DNA of 29,978 bases from MADRE2 sp964397015 (GTDB lineage: Bacteria > Desulfobacterota > Desulfobacteria > Desulfobacterales > Desulfobacteraceae). Below the pieces are notes generated by a model. The model had not been told where the DNA came from, did no database searches, and worked only from the letters and a program-made list of their open reading frames with translations. Location of the stretch: positions 1 to 29,978 of the forward strand of contig CAYNHL010000034.1 of NCBI GenBank assembly GCA_964397015.1, read 5' to 3'. The first letter of the stretch is position 1. Each line of letters starts with the position of its first letter. Of the stretch, positions 17,038-25,229 are shown in pieces. The position numbers were made by a program, and so were the translations under genes.

Positions 17038-18227
17038 TCGCTGTTCCCGCTTGCACCCCAGATATCGACGATCTTCTTGTTTCCTGGATAATCCCTGGTT
17101 TTATACATGGTGATGCCGGCAAGCCTCCGGGTAATATCCCCGATCCTGGATGCCTGTTTTCTGATGGCGGCCAGGTCTTCTTGTGTAATATCCTTAGGGT
17201 TTGTAAAAAGATCCGCGTATCCGGTTATGGTCTGCAGGGGCTGGTTTAATTCATGACAGATCGCGCCGGCCATTTCAAGCACCCCTTGAAGCTTTTCCTT
17301 TTCAATCCTGGCCCTGCGCGCGATTTTCTGTTCCGAAATGTCAGTGATTATGGCAATGACAGCTCCCATCCTGTTTTCCGGATGAAAACCGGACAACAGG
17401 ATATTGGCTGAAAAAACCGTGCCGTCTTTTCTTTTAAGTTCATGTTCAAACTCGGTCTTGTCTCTCTTTGCCAGCCTTTCAAAGATAAAGCTGCCGGCGG
17501 CCTGTGATGCCTGAAGATCATTGTATACCATATCCGCCCGCCGGTTTTCAAAATCCGCTTTTGCATCATAACCGAACATGCGTACCATTTCCGAATTCAC
17601 CCATTTGAACACCCGGTTTTCAAGGTAGGCGATGCCCACGGGAGATGATTCCAGTATTTTTTCCAGCAACTGTCCCTGATCGGACAGTTTTTTATCGAAT
17701 TCCTTGCGTTCAATGGCCAGGGCGACATGCTGAGACACCGAGTTGAGCAGGTCAAGATCCTGTTTTTCGTAATCTGTTTCCTCGCTGTAGCTTTGAATGG
17801 CGATGGCTCCGATCACCTTGTCTCTCACAATCAAAGGTGCGCCCAGCCATACATGTGCTACCGAGCCGATGATTCTCTTGTTCTGCCTGGCAAACTCTTC
17901 TACGTCCTTTTTATAAAAAATATGAGGCTTGCGGCTGTTTATTACAATACCGGTCAACGAAGCGGTCTGGCTGAAATTGGTCACATCCTCCCCGAATCCT
18001 TCGGTTTCATCCACAAGATAGGGAAAACTGATAGTGTCTTTTTCAGGATAATGGATGGCTATGTAAAAATTTTTGACATTGAGTATCCTGGAAAGAGACC
18101 GGTGGATTACCGGGTACAGTTCTTCAAGATTTCTGGTGGTGTTGACGGCCATTGAAATTTCATATAATACTTCAAGGGTTTTATTGGCATCTCTGGCATG
18201 CGCTGGTTGCAATTTATGACCGGTCAT
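17034..18227 (-). CDS. GAF-PAS-HisKA sensor protein without ATPase domain (upstream paralogue)
   Basis: The start at 18227 is chosen because it begins MTGHKL..., aligning with MTGRPV... of the neighbour, gives the same 397 aa, and has GGGGA upstream. The frame itself runs to 18293. GAF at about 15-175 (VKNFYIAIHYPEKDTISFPY ... VWLGAPLIVRDKVIGAIAIQS), PAS at about 185-300 (SSPVGIAYLENRVFKWVN, MFGYDAKADFENR, IITDIS), then H325 in CHELNQPLQ and a YPGNKKIVDIW ending. As in its twin, the HATPase domain is missing. It is divergent from the sigma-54 activator across a short intergenic region with inverted repeats, suggesting joint regulation. Confidence 0.88.
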   Translation of the reverse strand: MTGHKLQPAHARDANKTLEVLYEISMAVNTTRNLEELYPVIHRSLSRILNVKNFYIAIHYPEKDTISFPYLVDETEGFGEDVTNFSQTASLTGIVINSRKPHIFYKKDVEEFARQNKRIIGSVAHVWLGAPLIVRDKVIGAIAIQSYSEETDYEKQDLDLLNSVSQHVALAIERKEFDKKLSDQGQLLEKILESSPVGIAYLENRVFKWVNSEMVRMFGYDAKADFENRRADMVYNDLQASQAAGSFIFERLAKRDKTEFEHELKRKDGTVFSANILLSGFHPENRMGAVIAIITDISEQKIARRARIEKEKLQGVLEMAGAICHELNQPLQTITGYADLFTNPKDITQEDLAAIRKQASRIGDITRRLAGITMYKTRDYPGNKKIVDIWGASGNSE

Positions 18228-18309
18228 TTTATAATTATCCCCGCATGGAGGCACAATGTGACGACCATGCATGACGATTGTCCAGGTAAACAAGTTGGTT
18301 ATATTCCGT

Positions 18310-18326
18310 CATTATAACGTATAATG
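18310..18326. promoter_or_regulatory. Perfect 7-3-7 inverted repeat in divergent promoter region
   Basis: CATTATA, spacer ACG, TATAATG. It is centred between the GAF-PAS gene pair (- strand) and the sigma-54 activator (+ strand). It overlaps A/T-rich candidate -10 elements on both strands, so it could be an operator or simply two facing -10 boxes. Confidence 0.45.
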
Positions 18327-18334
18327 TGTATAAG

Positions 18335-18349
18335 CACAATAATTTTGTG
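18335..18349. promoter_or_regulatory. 5-5-5 inverted repeat upstream of sigma-54 activator
   Basis: CACAA, TAATT, TTGTG, 33 bases before the activator ATG. A possible operator half-site pair; short enough that chance is a fair alternative. Confidence 0.3.
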
Positions 18350-18381
18350 AATTTGAGCACTGTCAAACTGCTGGAAAACAG

Positions 18382-19914
18382 ATGAAATCATTTGAAGAAC
18401 TGTCTTTGCTTTACGAAATCAGTACAGCGCTGAACCAGCACATGAACATTAAAAAATCTTTGTTCAAGGTACTGAATGTGTTATCTGAATCTTTGAACCT
18501 TATCCGGGGCATCATATTTTTAACGAATTCCAGGACCGGTGAAATCCGTATCGAAATGGCCCATGGCATATCTGAACAAACCACCCGGAACATCAAATAT
18601 CTTCCCGGCGAGGGAATAATCGGCAGCGTGATTCAGACCGGGGAACCGGCAACGGTTCCGAGGATCAGCGAAGAGCCGCTGTTTCTGGACAAGACCCATT
18701 CCAGGAATCGGCCCGAGGGCATTGAATATTCGTTCATCTGCGTTCCCATTAAAAAAGACAGCCAGGTGGTTGGTGCCATCAGTGCCGACCGGCCGTTCGA
18801 AGGCCCTAAATCTTTGAAACAGGGAGAAAAAATACTGTCCATCGTAGCGGCCATGGTCGCTAACCACGTGATTCATATCGAATCCGTCCGCGTTGAAAAA
18901 GACCGGCTCAAGAATGAAAATATGCGGCTTAGAGGAGAACTTGAAAAAAAATACCGCTTTGATTCCATTATCGGCAATTCCAATAAAATGAGAGAGGTTC
19001 TGCAGATGATCGCCCAGGTATCCGCCAGCAGCGCCACCGTGCTTATCCGGGGAGAAAGCGGTACCGGAAAAGAACTTGTAGCCAATGCCATTCATTACAA
19101 TTCCGGGCGCAATCAGAAACCGTTCATCAAGATCAACTGCGCGGCCATTCCGGAAAACCTTATTGAAAGCGAGCTTTTCGGTCATGAAAAAGGGGCATTC
19201 ACAGGTGCGAGCTTTCTGAAAAAAGGCAAGTTTGAACTGGCGGACGGGGGAACTTTGTTCCTGGACGAGGTCGGCAACATGGATCTGAACGCCCAGGTCA
19301 AACTGCTCAGGGTGCTGCAGGAAAAGGAATTCGAGCGGGTAGGCGGCACAGCTCCCATCAGGACCGATGTTAGAATCGTCGCGGCAACCAACAGCAACCT
19401 TGAAAAAATGGTGAAAACCGCATCTTTTCGAGAAGACCTGTATTTCAGGCTTAATGTGTTTCCCATTTACATTCCCAGCCTGCGGATGCGAAAAACAGAT
19501 ATCCTCCTTCTGGCCGATCATTTTCTTGAAAAATATACACGGGCTCACTCAAAGGATATCAAAAGGATTTCAACGCCTGCCATTGACATGATGATGGAAT
19601 ACCACTGGCCGGGTAATGTCAGGGAGCTTGAAAACTGTATCGAACGTGCGGTTATCCTTTGCAACGAAGGGGCCGTTCACAGCTATCACCTGCCGCCGAG
19701 CCTCCAGACCGGCCTGAAGTCGGAAACTCTGCCCAATGACTTTGAAACCGCTGTGGCCAACCTTGAAAAGGAAATCCTAGTGGATGCCTTGAAAAACACA
19801 AAGGGAAACATTAAAAAGGCCGCCCGGCTGATTGGTATTACAGTGCGCAAATTTTCCTACAAAGCGGCCAGGTACGACATCAATTATAAAGCCTTCAGGC
19901 ACTCGGGCACCTAA
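18382..19914 (+). CDS. Sigma-54-dependent activator with N-terminal GAF domain (NifA-like layout)
   Basis: 510 aa bacterial enhancer-binding protein. GAF sensor at about 5-165, then a short linker. The AAA+ domain (about 195-425) has Walker A GESGTGKE (224-231), the sigma-54 contact loop GAFTGA (271-276), Walker B TLFLDEV (291-297), and the arginine-finger region REDLYFRLNVFPI. C-terminal Fis-type helix-turn-helix at about 455-500 (LKNTKGNIKKAARLIGITVRKFSY). It has no receiver domain, so activity is gated by a ligand or partner through GAF. Its targets are not shown by the sequence. The divergent GAF-PAS pair and the convergent oxidoreductase operon are the obvious candidates. It ends overlapping the 3' end of the beta-subunit gene by 4 bases. 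Confidence 0.93.
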   Translation: MKSFEELSLLYEISTALNQHMNIKKSLFKVLNVLSESLNLIRGIIFLTNSRTGEIRIEMAHGISEQTTRNIKYLPGEGIIGSVIQTGEPATVPRISEEPLFLDKTHSRNRPEGIEYSFICVPIKKDSQVVGAISADRPFEGPKSLKQGEKILSIVAAMVANHVIHIESVRVEKDRLKNENMRLRGELEKKYRFDSIIGNSNKMREVLQMIAQVSASSATVLIRGESGTGKELVANAIHYNSGRNQKPFIKINCAAIPENLIESELFGHEKGAFTGASFLKKGKFELADGGTLFLDEVGNMDLNAQVKLLRVLQEKEFERVGGTAPIRTDVRIVAATNSNLEKMVKTASFREDLYFRLNVFPIYIPSLRMRKTDILLLADHFLEKYTRAHSKDIKRISTPAIDMMMEYHWPGNVRELENCIERAVILCNEGAVHSYHLPPSLQTGLKSETLPNDFETAVANLEKEILVDALKNTKGNIKKAARLIGITVRKFSYKAARYDINYKAFRHSGT

Positions 19915-20807
19915 AAATTCATGTGATACGGCTCCATCATGGAGCGCTGAAGCAGAATCTTCCATTCATAGTCCACCCGCTCCTGAATTGCATCCATATC
20001 CGCATCTGTCAGGTGGCGGAACCGCCCCTGGGCGGTCAGGTAATCCGATACCGGAATTTCATCCGGCTCCATGGTTATTTTATATTCTTCTCCGTTGTAG
20101 ACTTCATAAATGGGAAACACCTTTGAATGGGTGGCAAGCCGGGAAACTTCTATGGCTTTTTCAGATGGAATTTTCCAACCGGAAGGACAGGGGGATAGAA
20201 CATGAATAAAGCAGGTTCCCTCGATGTCTGCAGCGTTTTTAACCTTTCGGTACAGGTCGTCCGGAAAAGCGATGTTTGCAGTGGCGCAATACGGAACCTT
20301 GTGCCCGGCCAGGATCTGGATCATGTTCTTTTTTGCCCCGGCCTTGGGATGGCTCACGGGCGTCGTTGTTGTCCAGGCCCCTTCGGGGGTGGCTGAAGAC
20401 CGCTGAACCCCTGTATTCATATAAGCCTCGTTGTCATAGCAGATATAGATGATATCTTCGTTACGCTCGGCCGCACCTGAAAGGGATTGCAGGCCGATGT
20501 CAAACGTGCCTCCATCTCCTGCAAATGCCAACACCTTTGTATCCTGTTTTCCTTTCATGTCAAGGGCTGCGCGGACACCGGATGCTGCTGCCCCTGACGT
20601 GGCAAAGGCGGTATGAAGTACCGGTACATTCAAGGCAGTGTATGGAAAGTTGCCGGAAATTATGGTCCAGCAGCATGCGGGAATAATGCATATCGAATTG
20701 TCACCTACGGCCCGCAGCACATGTTTCATGATCATGGTCCCGCCACAGCCCTGGCAGGCCAGGTGGCCGGGCATCATGAGTTCGTTGTGTTCAAATTGTT
20801 TTCTCAT
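19911..20807 (-). CDS. porB: 2-oxoacid:acceptor oxidoreductase, beta (thiamine diphosphate) subunit
   Basis: 298 aa. Carries the ThDP-binding core of pyruvate/2-ketoacid:ferredoxin oxidoreductases: GHLACQGCGG, IIPACCWT, the VLAFAGDGGTFDIGLQS Mg/ThDP motif with a later NEAYMNTGVQRS, and TTTPVSHPKAG. Cysteines in CQGCGG and a later one fit the usual [4Fe-4S] site of beta subunits. The ATG at 20807 is preferred over 20825: AAGGA lies 8 bases upstream and it overlaps the alpha stop as ATGA. Pyruvate is the default substrate, but phenylglyoxylate or another aryl/branched 2-oxoacid is possible. It is last gene of the operon. Confidence 0.9.
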   Translation of the reverse strand: MRKQFEHNELMMPGHLACQGCGGTMIMKHVLRAVGDNSICIIPACCWTIISGNFPYTALNVPVLHTAFATSGAAASGVRAALDMKGKQDTKVLAFAGDGGTFDIGLQSLSGAAERNEDIIYICYDNEAYMNTGVQRSSATPEGAWTTTTPVSHPKAGAKKNMIQILAGHKVPYCATANIAFPDDLYRKVKNAADIEGTCFIHVLSPCPSGWKIPSEKAIEVSRLATHSKVFPIYEVYNGEEYKITMEPDEIPVSDYLTAQGRFRHLTDADMDAIQERVDYEWKILLQRSMMEPYHMNF

Positions 20808-21958
20808 GGTTTCAATCCTTTCCATACGGATTCACTCGAGGGTGCATCGCTTTGAACTGTATCTTCTATCATCTCCTTTATATCATCGGGGGTGATGCTC
20901 CTTCCACCAAGACCTGCGATATATGAATAAATCATTGGCGCATCCTGTACGGCGCACATGGCGCTCTTGAGTTCATCTGCAAAAATACCGCCTTTGCCCC
21001 ATGAACAGTTCCGGTCAATGACAATGGCTTTGCCTGCGCCTTTGAGGGCCGACTGTACCGCCTTGACAGGAAACGGGCGGAAGGTCCGCATTTTCAGCAG
21101 CCCCACTTTTTTTCCCTTCTGCCGCATCTCTTCGAGCACTAGCCGGGCCGGTGAGGTAATTGTGCTGGATGTCACCAGGATGATATCGGCATCCTCACAG
21201 TGAACGGTTTCCACTACGCCGTAAGGCCTGCCGAATGCCCTGCCGAAAGAGATCCCTGTTTCATCGATGACTTCCAGTGCACGGGCATGGGCCTGCTGGA
21301 GCTTATACCTGATTTCCATGTAGTTGTCCGGCATGACCAGGGGGTAAAAAGAGCGGGGATTTTCAGGATCAAGGAAATCCACCGGTTCGTAGGACGGCAG
21401 CCAGTCATCGACCTGTGTGAATTCCGGAATATCGACCGGCTCGTATGTATGGCTTAAAAAAAATGCATCGTAACATATCATGACCGGCAGGTTGACCTGC
21501 TCGGCAATTTTATATCCCTGGATCACCGAATCCAGAACTTCCTGGTTGTCTTCGACATAAATCTGTATCCACCCGGTATCCCGCTGGGACAGAGAATCTC
21601 CCTGGTCGGCCCAGATATTCCACCCCGGGGCGAGAGCCCGGTTCACATTGACCATGACAATGGGCAGCCTGGCACCGGCAGCCCAGTGCAGCAGCTCGTG
21701 CATCAATGCCAGGCCGTTGGAGGAACTTGCGGTAAAGGACCGGACACCTGTGGCCTGGGAGGCAATGACAGAAGCCATGGCAGAGTGTTCGGACTCCACC
21801 TTTAAAAAACGGGCATCCAGGCTGCCGTCCCCGCACATCTCAGACAGTTCCTCCACAATATGGGTCTGTGGGGTGATGGGATAGGCTGAAATCATCTTCA
21901 CCCTGGAGAGTTGAACACCCCAGCTTGCAGCATGGTTCCCCATGAGTACCTTTTTCAT
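20804..21958 (-). CDS. porA: 2-oxoacid:acceptor oxidoreductase, alpha subunit
   Basis: 384 aa from the ATG at 21958, which has GGAGGAAAT directly upstream. The frame itself extends to 22015. Typical alpha-subunit features: GNHAASWGVQLSRVKMISAYPITPQTHIVEEL, ESEHSAMASVIASQATGVRSFTASSSNGL (substrate/ThDP-facing), then DADIILVTSSTI and RTFRPFPVKAV in the transketolase C-terminal-like domain. It overlaps the flavoprotein gene upstream and porB downstream, each by ATGA, so the subunits are translationally coupled. Confidence 0.92.
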   Translation of the reverse strand: MKKVLMGNHAASWGVQLSRVKMISAYPITPQTHIVEELSEMCGDGSLDARFLKVESEHSAMASVIASQATGVRSFTASSSNGLALMHELLHWAAGARLPIVMVNVNRALAPGWNIWADQGDSLSQRDTGWIQIYVEDNQEVLDSVIQGYKIAEQVNLPVMICYDAFFLSHTYEPVDIPEFTQVDDWLPSYEPVDFLDPENPRSFYPLVMPDNYMEIRYKLQQAHARALEVIDETGISFGRAFGRPYGVVETVHCEDADIILVTSSTITSPARLVLEEMRQKGKKVGLLKMRTFRPFPVKAVQSALKGAGKAIVIDRNCSWGKGGIFADELKSAMCAVQDAPMIYSYIAGLGGRSITPDDIKEMIEDTVQSDAPSSESVWKGLKP

Positions 21959-23718
21959 ATTTCCTCCTCCATGGCCATGGCGGCCCGCGGGCATTCGTTC
22001 ACGCAGACACCGCATCCCTTGCAGTAATCCAGATCAATATCATAGCCGGTACTGTCCGGTTTTTTTATAACCGACACATCCGGGCAGAACTTGTAGCAAT
22101 TGTCACACACTGTGCAGGCTCCGCAATGAAAGCACCTGTCTGCCTCTGCCTGGATGCCCTTTTGGGAAAAAGATCTGCACACCTCTTCAAAACTGCCTGA
22201 CCGGCTGGCAATATCCAGTTTTTCTTTTTTCACCCGCCCTTTTTTATAAAAATAAGCTGTATTCAAGTCATTGTATGTAACCACCTGCCTTTTCACATCT
22301 GGAACATCGGCAAGCATCCCACGGGCGGCAAGATACTTGCGCGCTGACACCCGCCTGGTATCCCCTATACAGATTTTTTCGGCCATCTTTCCGATATCCA
22401 GCCCGGTCAGAAAAGCATCTATGGCACAGGCGCAAGCTTTTCCGGAACCGATGGCCTCGGCGATATTATGCTCGTCAAGGGCGGCATCACCACCGGCAAA
22501 AATCCTGTCATTGGCTGTACGGCCGAATTCGTCCACATTCAGTTTCCATCCGTCATTTTCAAGATCTTCCGGCAGGATATCAAAATCAGGTGTTTCGCCG
22601 ATAGCGGTTACCACTGTATCGGCCCGGACCGTAAACTCGGATCCCGGCACCGGCTCAGGCCGTCTTCTGCCTGATTCATCCGGTTTTCCCGGAACTGTTT
22701 TCCTGAGTTTGAGATCCCTGATCCGGCCCCACTTGGTGACAATATCCACCGGCTGAACCTGGAACATAAAGGCGACACCCTCTTTTTCCGCGTCCTGGAT
22801 TTCTTCTTCAAATGCCGGCATTTCATTCCGGGACCTTTGATAGTAGATTGTTACTTTGCTTTTAAGGCGCAACGCTGTCCGTGCAGCATCTATGGCTGAA
22901 TTGCCGCCGCCGATAACAGCGGTGACCTTACCGAAATCGCTTGTTTTGTCCCTGGCTGCCAGGGTCAGGTAGTCCAGGGCCGGGAAAAGTCCCTTTAAAT
23001 CCGATTTGTCTTTGAATAAAGGCCGTTCCCGGTGACAGCCCGTACCTATAAAAACAGCGTCAAAGGAATCCAGCTCTTTCCATGATATATCTTTTCCTAC
23101 AAGGGTATTACACTGGATGGTTACGCCGAGACTTACTATATCATCGATTTCCGCATCCAGGACATCTTTTGGCAGGCGGTATGCCGGAATACCGTAGCGC
23201 AGAATTCCACCGGGTTTGTCAGCAGCCTCGTAAATGGTCACCTTGTGGCCCATTCGGGCCAAGTGATAAGCACATGACAACGATGACGGCCCGGATCCCA
23301 CAATTGCTATTTTCCCGGATGTCGGGGAAGAGTATTTTTCCGGCTTGACATCGCTTCCTGCCTCCTGTGCGATAAAGCGTTCTATGGCTGAAATGGCCAC
23401 GGCATGATCAAACTCCTTTCTATTGCATGCAGATTCGCATGGGTGAAAGCAGACCCGCCCGCAGATACCCGGCAGCGGATTTTCATTTTTGATCACCTCA
23501 AGAGCCTCTGAAAACCGGCCTTCGCCGGCCAGGCGGATAAATCCTTCTATATCGTTACCTGCCGGACATCCGTTGTTGCATGCCGGGGTCAGCCGCTGAT
23601 ATACCGGACGCATATACCTCCAGGAACCGGTCCTGTTCCAGAGCATGGTTCCCTGGGAAATGACGTTTTCCGGAACTGCATCCAGCCTCTCGTATACAAT
23701 GGGATTTCGCTTGGACAT
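21955..23718 (-). CDS. GltD-like FAD/NAD(P) oxidoreductase fused to 2[4Fe-4S] ferredoxin (delta) domain
   Basis: 587 aa. Residues about 45-115 are the Cys-rich N-terminal helical Fe-S domain of the GltD/DPYD group (CNNGCPAGNDI ... GICGRVCFHPCESACN). The FAD site IAIVGSGPSSLSCAY with EAADKPGGILRYGIPAYRLPK follows, then the NAD(P) site VIGGGNSAIDAARTA and the closing FAGGDAAL. The last about 65 residues are a ferredoxin with CGACTVCDNCYKFCP and CKGCGVCVNECP, equivalent to a separate delta (PorD) subunit. This would pass electrons from the 2-oxoacid oxidoreductase core to NAD(P)+, or back. AGGAAG lies 8 bases before the ATG. It is 14 bases after the gamma gene. Confidence 0.9.
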   Translation of the reverse strand: MSKRNPIVYERLDAVPENVISQGTMLWNRTGSWRYMRPVYQRLTPACNNGCPAGNDIEGFIRLAGEGRFSEALEVIKNENPLPGICGRVCFHPCESACNRKEFDHAVAISAIERFIAQEAGSDVKPEKYSSPTSGKIAIVGSGPSSLSCAYHLARMGHKVTIYEAADKPGGILRYGIPAYRLPKDVLDAEIDDIVSLGVTIQCNTLVGKDISWKELDSFDAVFIGTGCHRERPLFKDKSDLKGLFPALDYLTLAARDKTSDFGKVTAVIGGGNSAIDAARTALRLKSKVTIYYQRSRNEMPAFEEEIQDAEKEGVAFMFQVQPVDIVTKWGRIRDLKLRKTVPGKPDESGRRRPEPVPGSEFTVRADTVVTAIGETPDFDILPEDLENDGWKLNVDEFGRTANDRIFAGGDAALDEHNIAEAIGSGKACACAIDAFLTGLDIGKMAEKICIGDTRRVSARKYLAARGMLADVPDVKRQVVTYNDLNTAYFYKKGRVKKEKLDIASRSGSFEEVCRSFSQKGIQAEADRCFHCGACTVCDNCYKFCPDVSVIKKPDSTGYDIDLDYCKGCGVCVNECPRAAMAMEEEI

Positions 23719-23732
23719 AATAGACTTCCTGA

Positions 23733-24281
23733 TTAAAATATGGTGGACTCAAAGGCAACCCGGGCTGCCTTGCTGTTGTTTTCCGGTTTGATGGGAACTT
23801 CCTGGGCAATGGCCTTGCAAACCGAATCAATATCAACAAGGCCCGAGCATTTTGCAAACGCGCCGCAGATAGCGGTATTGACAATAGGGGAAGTCGGGGA
23901 TCCCAGCCGGTGATCCGCGGCAATCCTGGATGCATTGACACAATATACCTTGAACCGGTCAGAAAGGTCCAGTTCCGCGGGCTTTTTCGACGTGTTGACC
24001 AGAATGGTACCGTTTTCCTTCAAACCGGTTGTAAAATCGATCACCTCGATCAAGGAGGGATCCAGCACAACCACGTAATCCGGGGTGGTGACTTCACTGC
24101 GGATTAAAATCTTGTTCTTTGCGATGCGGAGAAACGCCTCTACGGGTGCGCCCCTTCGCTCAACGCCGAATTTTGGAAAAGACTGTACCCAGTTTCCTTC
24201 TTCAAATGCGGCAACCGCAAGAACTTTTGATGCAATGACAGATCCCTGTCCGCCCCGGCCATGTAACCGTATTTCTATCAT
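23733..24281 (-). CDS. porG: 2-oxoacid:acceptor oxidoreductase, gamma subunit
   Basis: About 182 aa. It begins IEIRLHGRGGQGSVIASKVLA, the standard gamma-subunit N-terminus, followed by FPKFGVERRGAPVEAFLRI and DYVVVLDPSLIE. Starts at GTG 24287 and ATG 24281 are both possible. GGGAG fits the GTG better by spacing, while the ATG fits family N-termini. First gene of the four-gene operon (gamma, flavoprotein-delta, alpha, beta), with a promoter at 24326-24355. Confidence 0.92.
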   Translation of the reverse strand: MIEIRLHGRGGQGSVIASKVLAVAAFEEGNWVQSFPKFGVERRGAPVEAFLRIAKNKILIRSEVTTPDYVVVLDPSLIEVIDFTTGLKENGTILVNTSKKPAELDLSDRFKVYCVNASRIAADHRLGSPTSPIVNTAICGAFAKCSGLVDIDSVCKAIAQEVPIKPENNSKAARVAFESTIF

Positions 24282-24325
24282 AATCACCCATTCTCCCTTG
24301 AGAAAATATCATCCGTTTTCATATC

Positions 24326-24355
24326 ATGATAATTAAAACAGAGAAATATTGTCAA
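24326..24355 (-). promoter_or_regulatory. Promoter of the 2-oxoacid oxidoreductase operon
   Basis: Read on the - strand: TTGACA (24355-24350), 18-base spacer, TATCAT (24331-24326). A 10-bp palindrome TATCATGATA (24322-24331) covers the -10 element. A 6-3-6 inverted repeat TTTGAT-TAT-ATCAAA (24363-24377) lies just upstream of the -35. Both are well placed as regulator sites, with the XRE-cupin protein the nearest candidate. Confidence 0.6.
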
Positions 24356-24402
24356 GGGTTTTTTTGATTATATCAAATATAGTTTACTGTAGGAAAACAA
24401 GC

Positions 24403-25011
24403 TCATTTCGGCGTAAAGATGACCACCAGGGATTTTGCCGTGCCACCGACACCGCGCAGGGCGTGAGGAATACTTGAATCAAAATAAATACTGTCTCCGG
24501 TATCCAGGACATGGGCCTGGTCTGAACTCTTGAACTCCACGATGCCGTCCAGAACGAACAAAAATTCTTCTCCCTTATGATCGTTGAACAGCAAGTCCTG
24601 TTCATCCCGCGGTTCGATTTCCGCTATAAAGGGTTCCATCTGTTTGCCGACCATTGGATAGGCCAGGGATTCATACCGGTATCCGATACCCGGATTTTTA
24701 TCGTGGTGGGATAATTTCTTTATTCCGTAGCGCTGGTCTTTTTTTACCACCACTATCCGGTTTTCATGGTCCTGCTCCCTGAAAAAATGACTGATCTTCA
24801 CGCCAAGGGCGGTGGATATTTTAATCAGGGTGGCGATCGGGGGTGCGGCAATATTGTTTTCAACCTGGGATAACAAAGGCTTGGACAATCCCGTCCGGTT
24901 AGAAACTTCCTGCAAAGTCATGGCGCGCTGTTTTCTCAGGTTCCGGATCTTGCTGCCCAGATTCAGCGCCGCCACCTCATCCTTGACTTTATTTTCCAAT
25001 TCAGGTGACAT
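24403..25011 (-). CDS. XRE-family transcriptional regulator with C-terminal cupin domain
   Basis: 202 aa. Helix-turn-helix at about residues 18-75 (LGSKIRNLRKQRAMTLQEVSNRTGLSKPLLSQVENN...TLIKISTALGV). A cupin_2 domain covers about 125-200 (FNDHKGEEFLFVLDGIVEF, LDTGDSIYFDSSIPHALRG), expected to bind a small ligand or metal. Such XRE-cupin proteins usually control an adjacent metabolic operon. Here the oxidoreductase operon starts 116-122 bases downstream on the same strand, with palindromes around its promoter. A ribosome-binding site AAAGGA precedes the ATG. Confidence 0.92.
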   Translation of the reverse strand: MSPELENKVKDEVAALNLGSKIRNLRKQRAMTLQEVSNRTGLSKPLLSQVENNIAAPPIATLIKISTALGVKISHFFREQDHENRIVVVKKDQRYGIKKLSHHDKNPGIGYRYESLAYPMVGKQMEPFIAEIEPRDEQDLLFNDHKGEEFLFVLDGIVEFKSSDQAHVLDTGDSIYFDSSIPHALRGVGGTAKSLVVIFTPK

Positions 25012-25078
25012 GAAATGTTATCCTTTTTCCATTACTAAAAGCCGATCAATTTTAATAAAAGTAAAAAACAAAAAGAAA

Positions 25079-25107
25079 AGTTTAGCATGGTGAAAAATAA
25101 TTATCAA
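25079..25107 (-). promoter_or_regulatory. Putative promoter of the XRE-cupin gene
   Basis: On the - strand: TTGATA (25107-25102), 17-base spacer, TAAACT (25084-25079), about 67 bases upstream of the start codon in an A/T-rich stretch. Confidence 0.4.
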
Positions 25108-25198
25108 GGCCGGTATTTTTTGCAACAGGGTTACCGCATGTAAAAAATCAATGCTGCGGTCGGGTCAGAGGGAGTCCATCGACTCCCGTCTGCCCACA

Positions 25199-25228
25199 GA
25201 ACCGTGCGTACGGGTCCGTACACGGCTC
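25199..25228 (-). ncRNA. Group II intron domain V
   Basis: On the - strand GAGCCGTGTACGG, loop ACC, CGTACGCACGGTTC. It has the AGC triad, a lower stem GAGCCGTG/CACGGTTC and a 2-base CG bulge before the 3' arm. The upper stem is slightly shorter than the usual 34-nt form with a GAAA loop, so splicing competence is uncertain. Confidence 0.75.
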
Positions 25229-25229
25229 A

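Noticed and set aside
18520..19548. 342-codon open frame antisense to the sigma-54 activator
   Set aside because: It is a shadow of a well-supported activator gene with intact Walker, GAFTGA and Fis motifs. The antisense translation has no recognisable domain.
25012..25158. Missing N-terminal half of lysC on the far side of the intron
   Set aside because: I read all frames of this stretch for the KYGGTS or ATP-site motifs and found none. It holds only the XRE-cupin promoter region and a weak ACCGCA/TGCGGT repeat.
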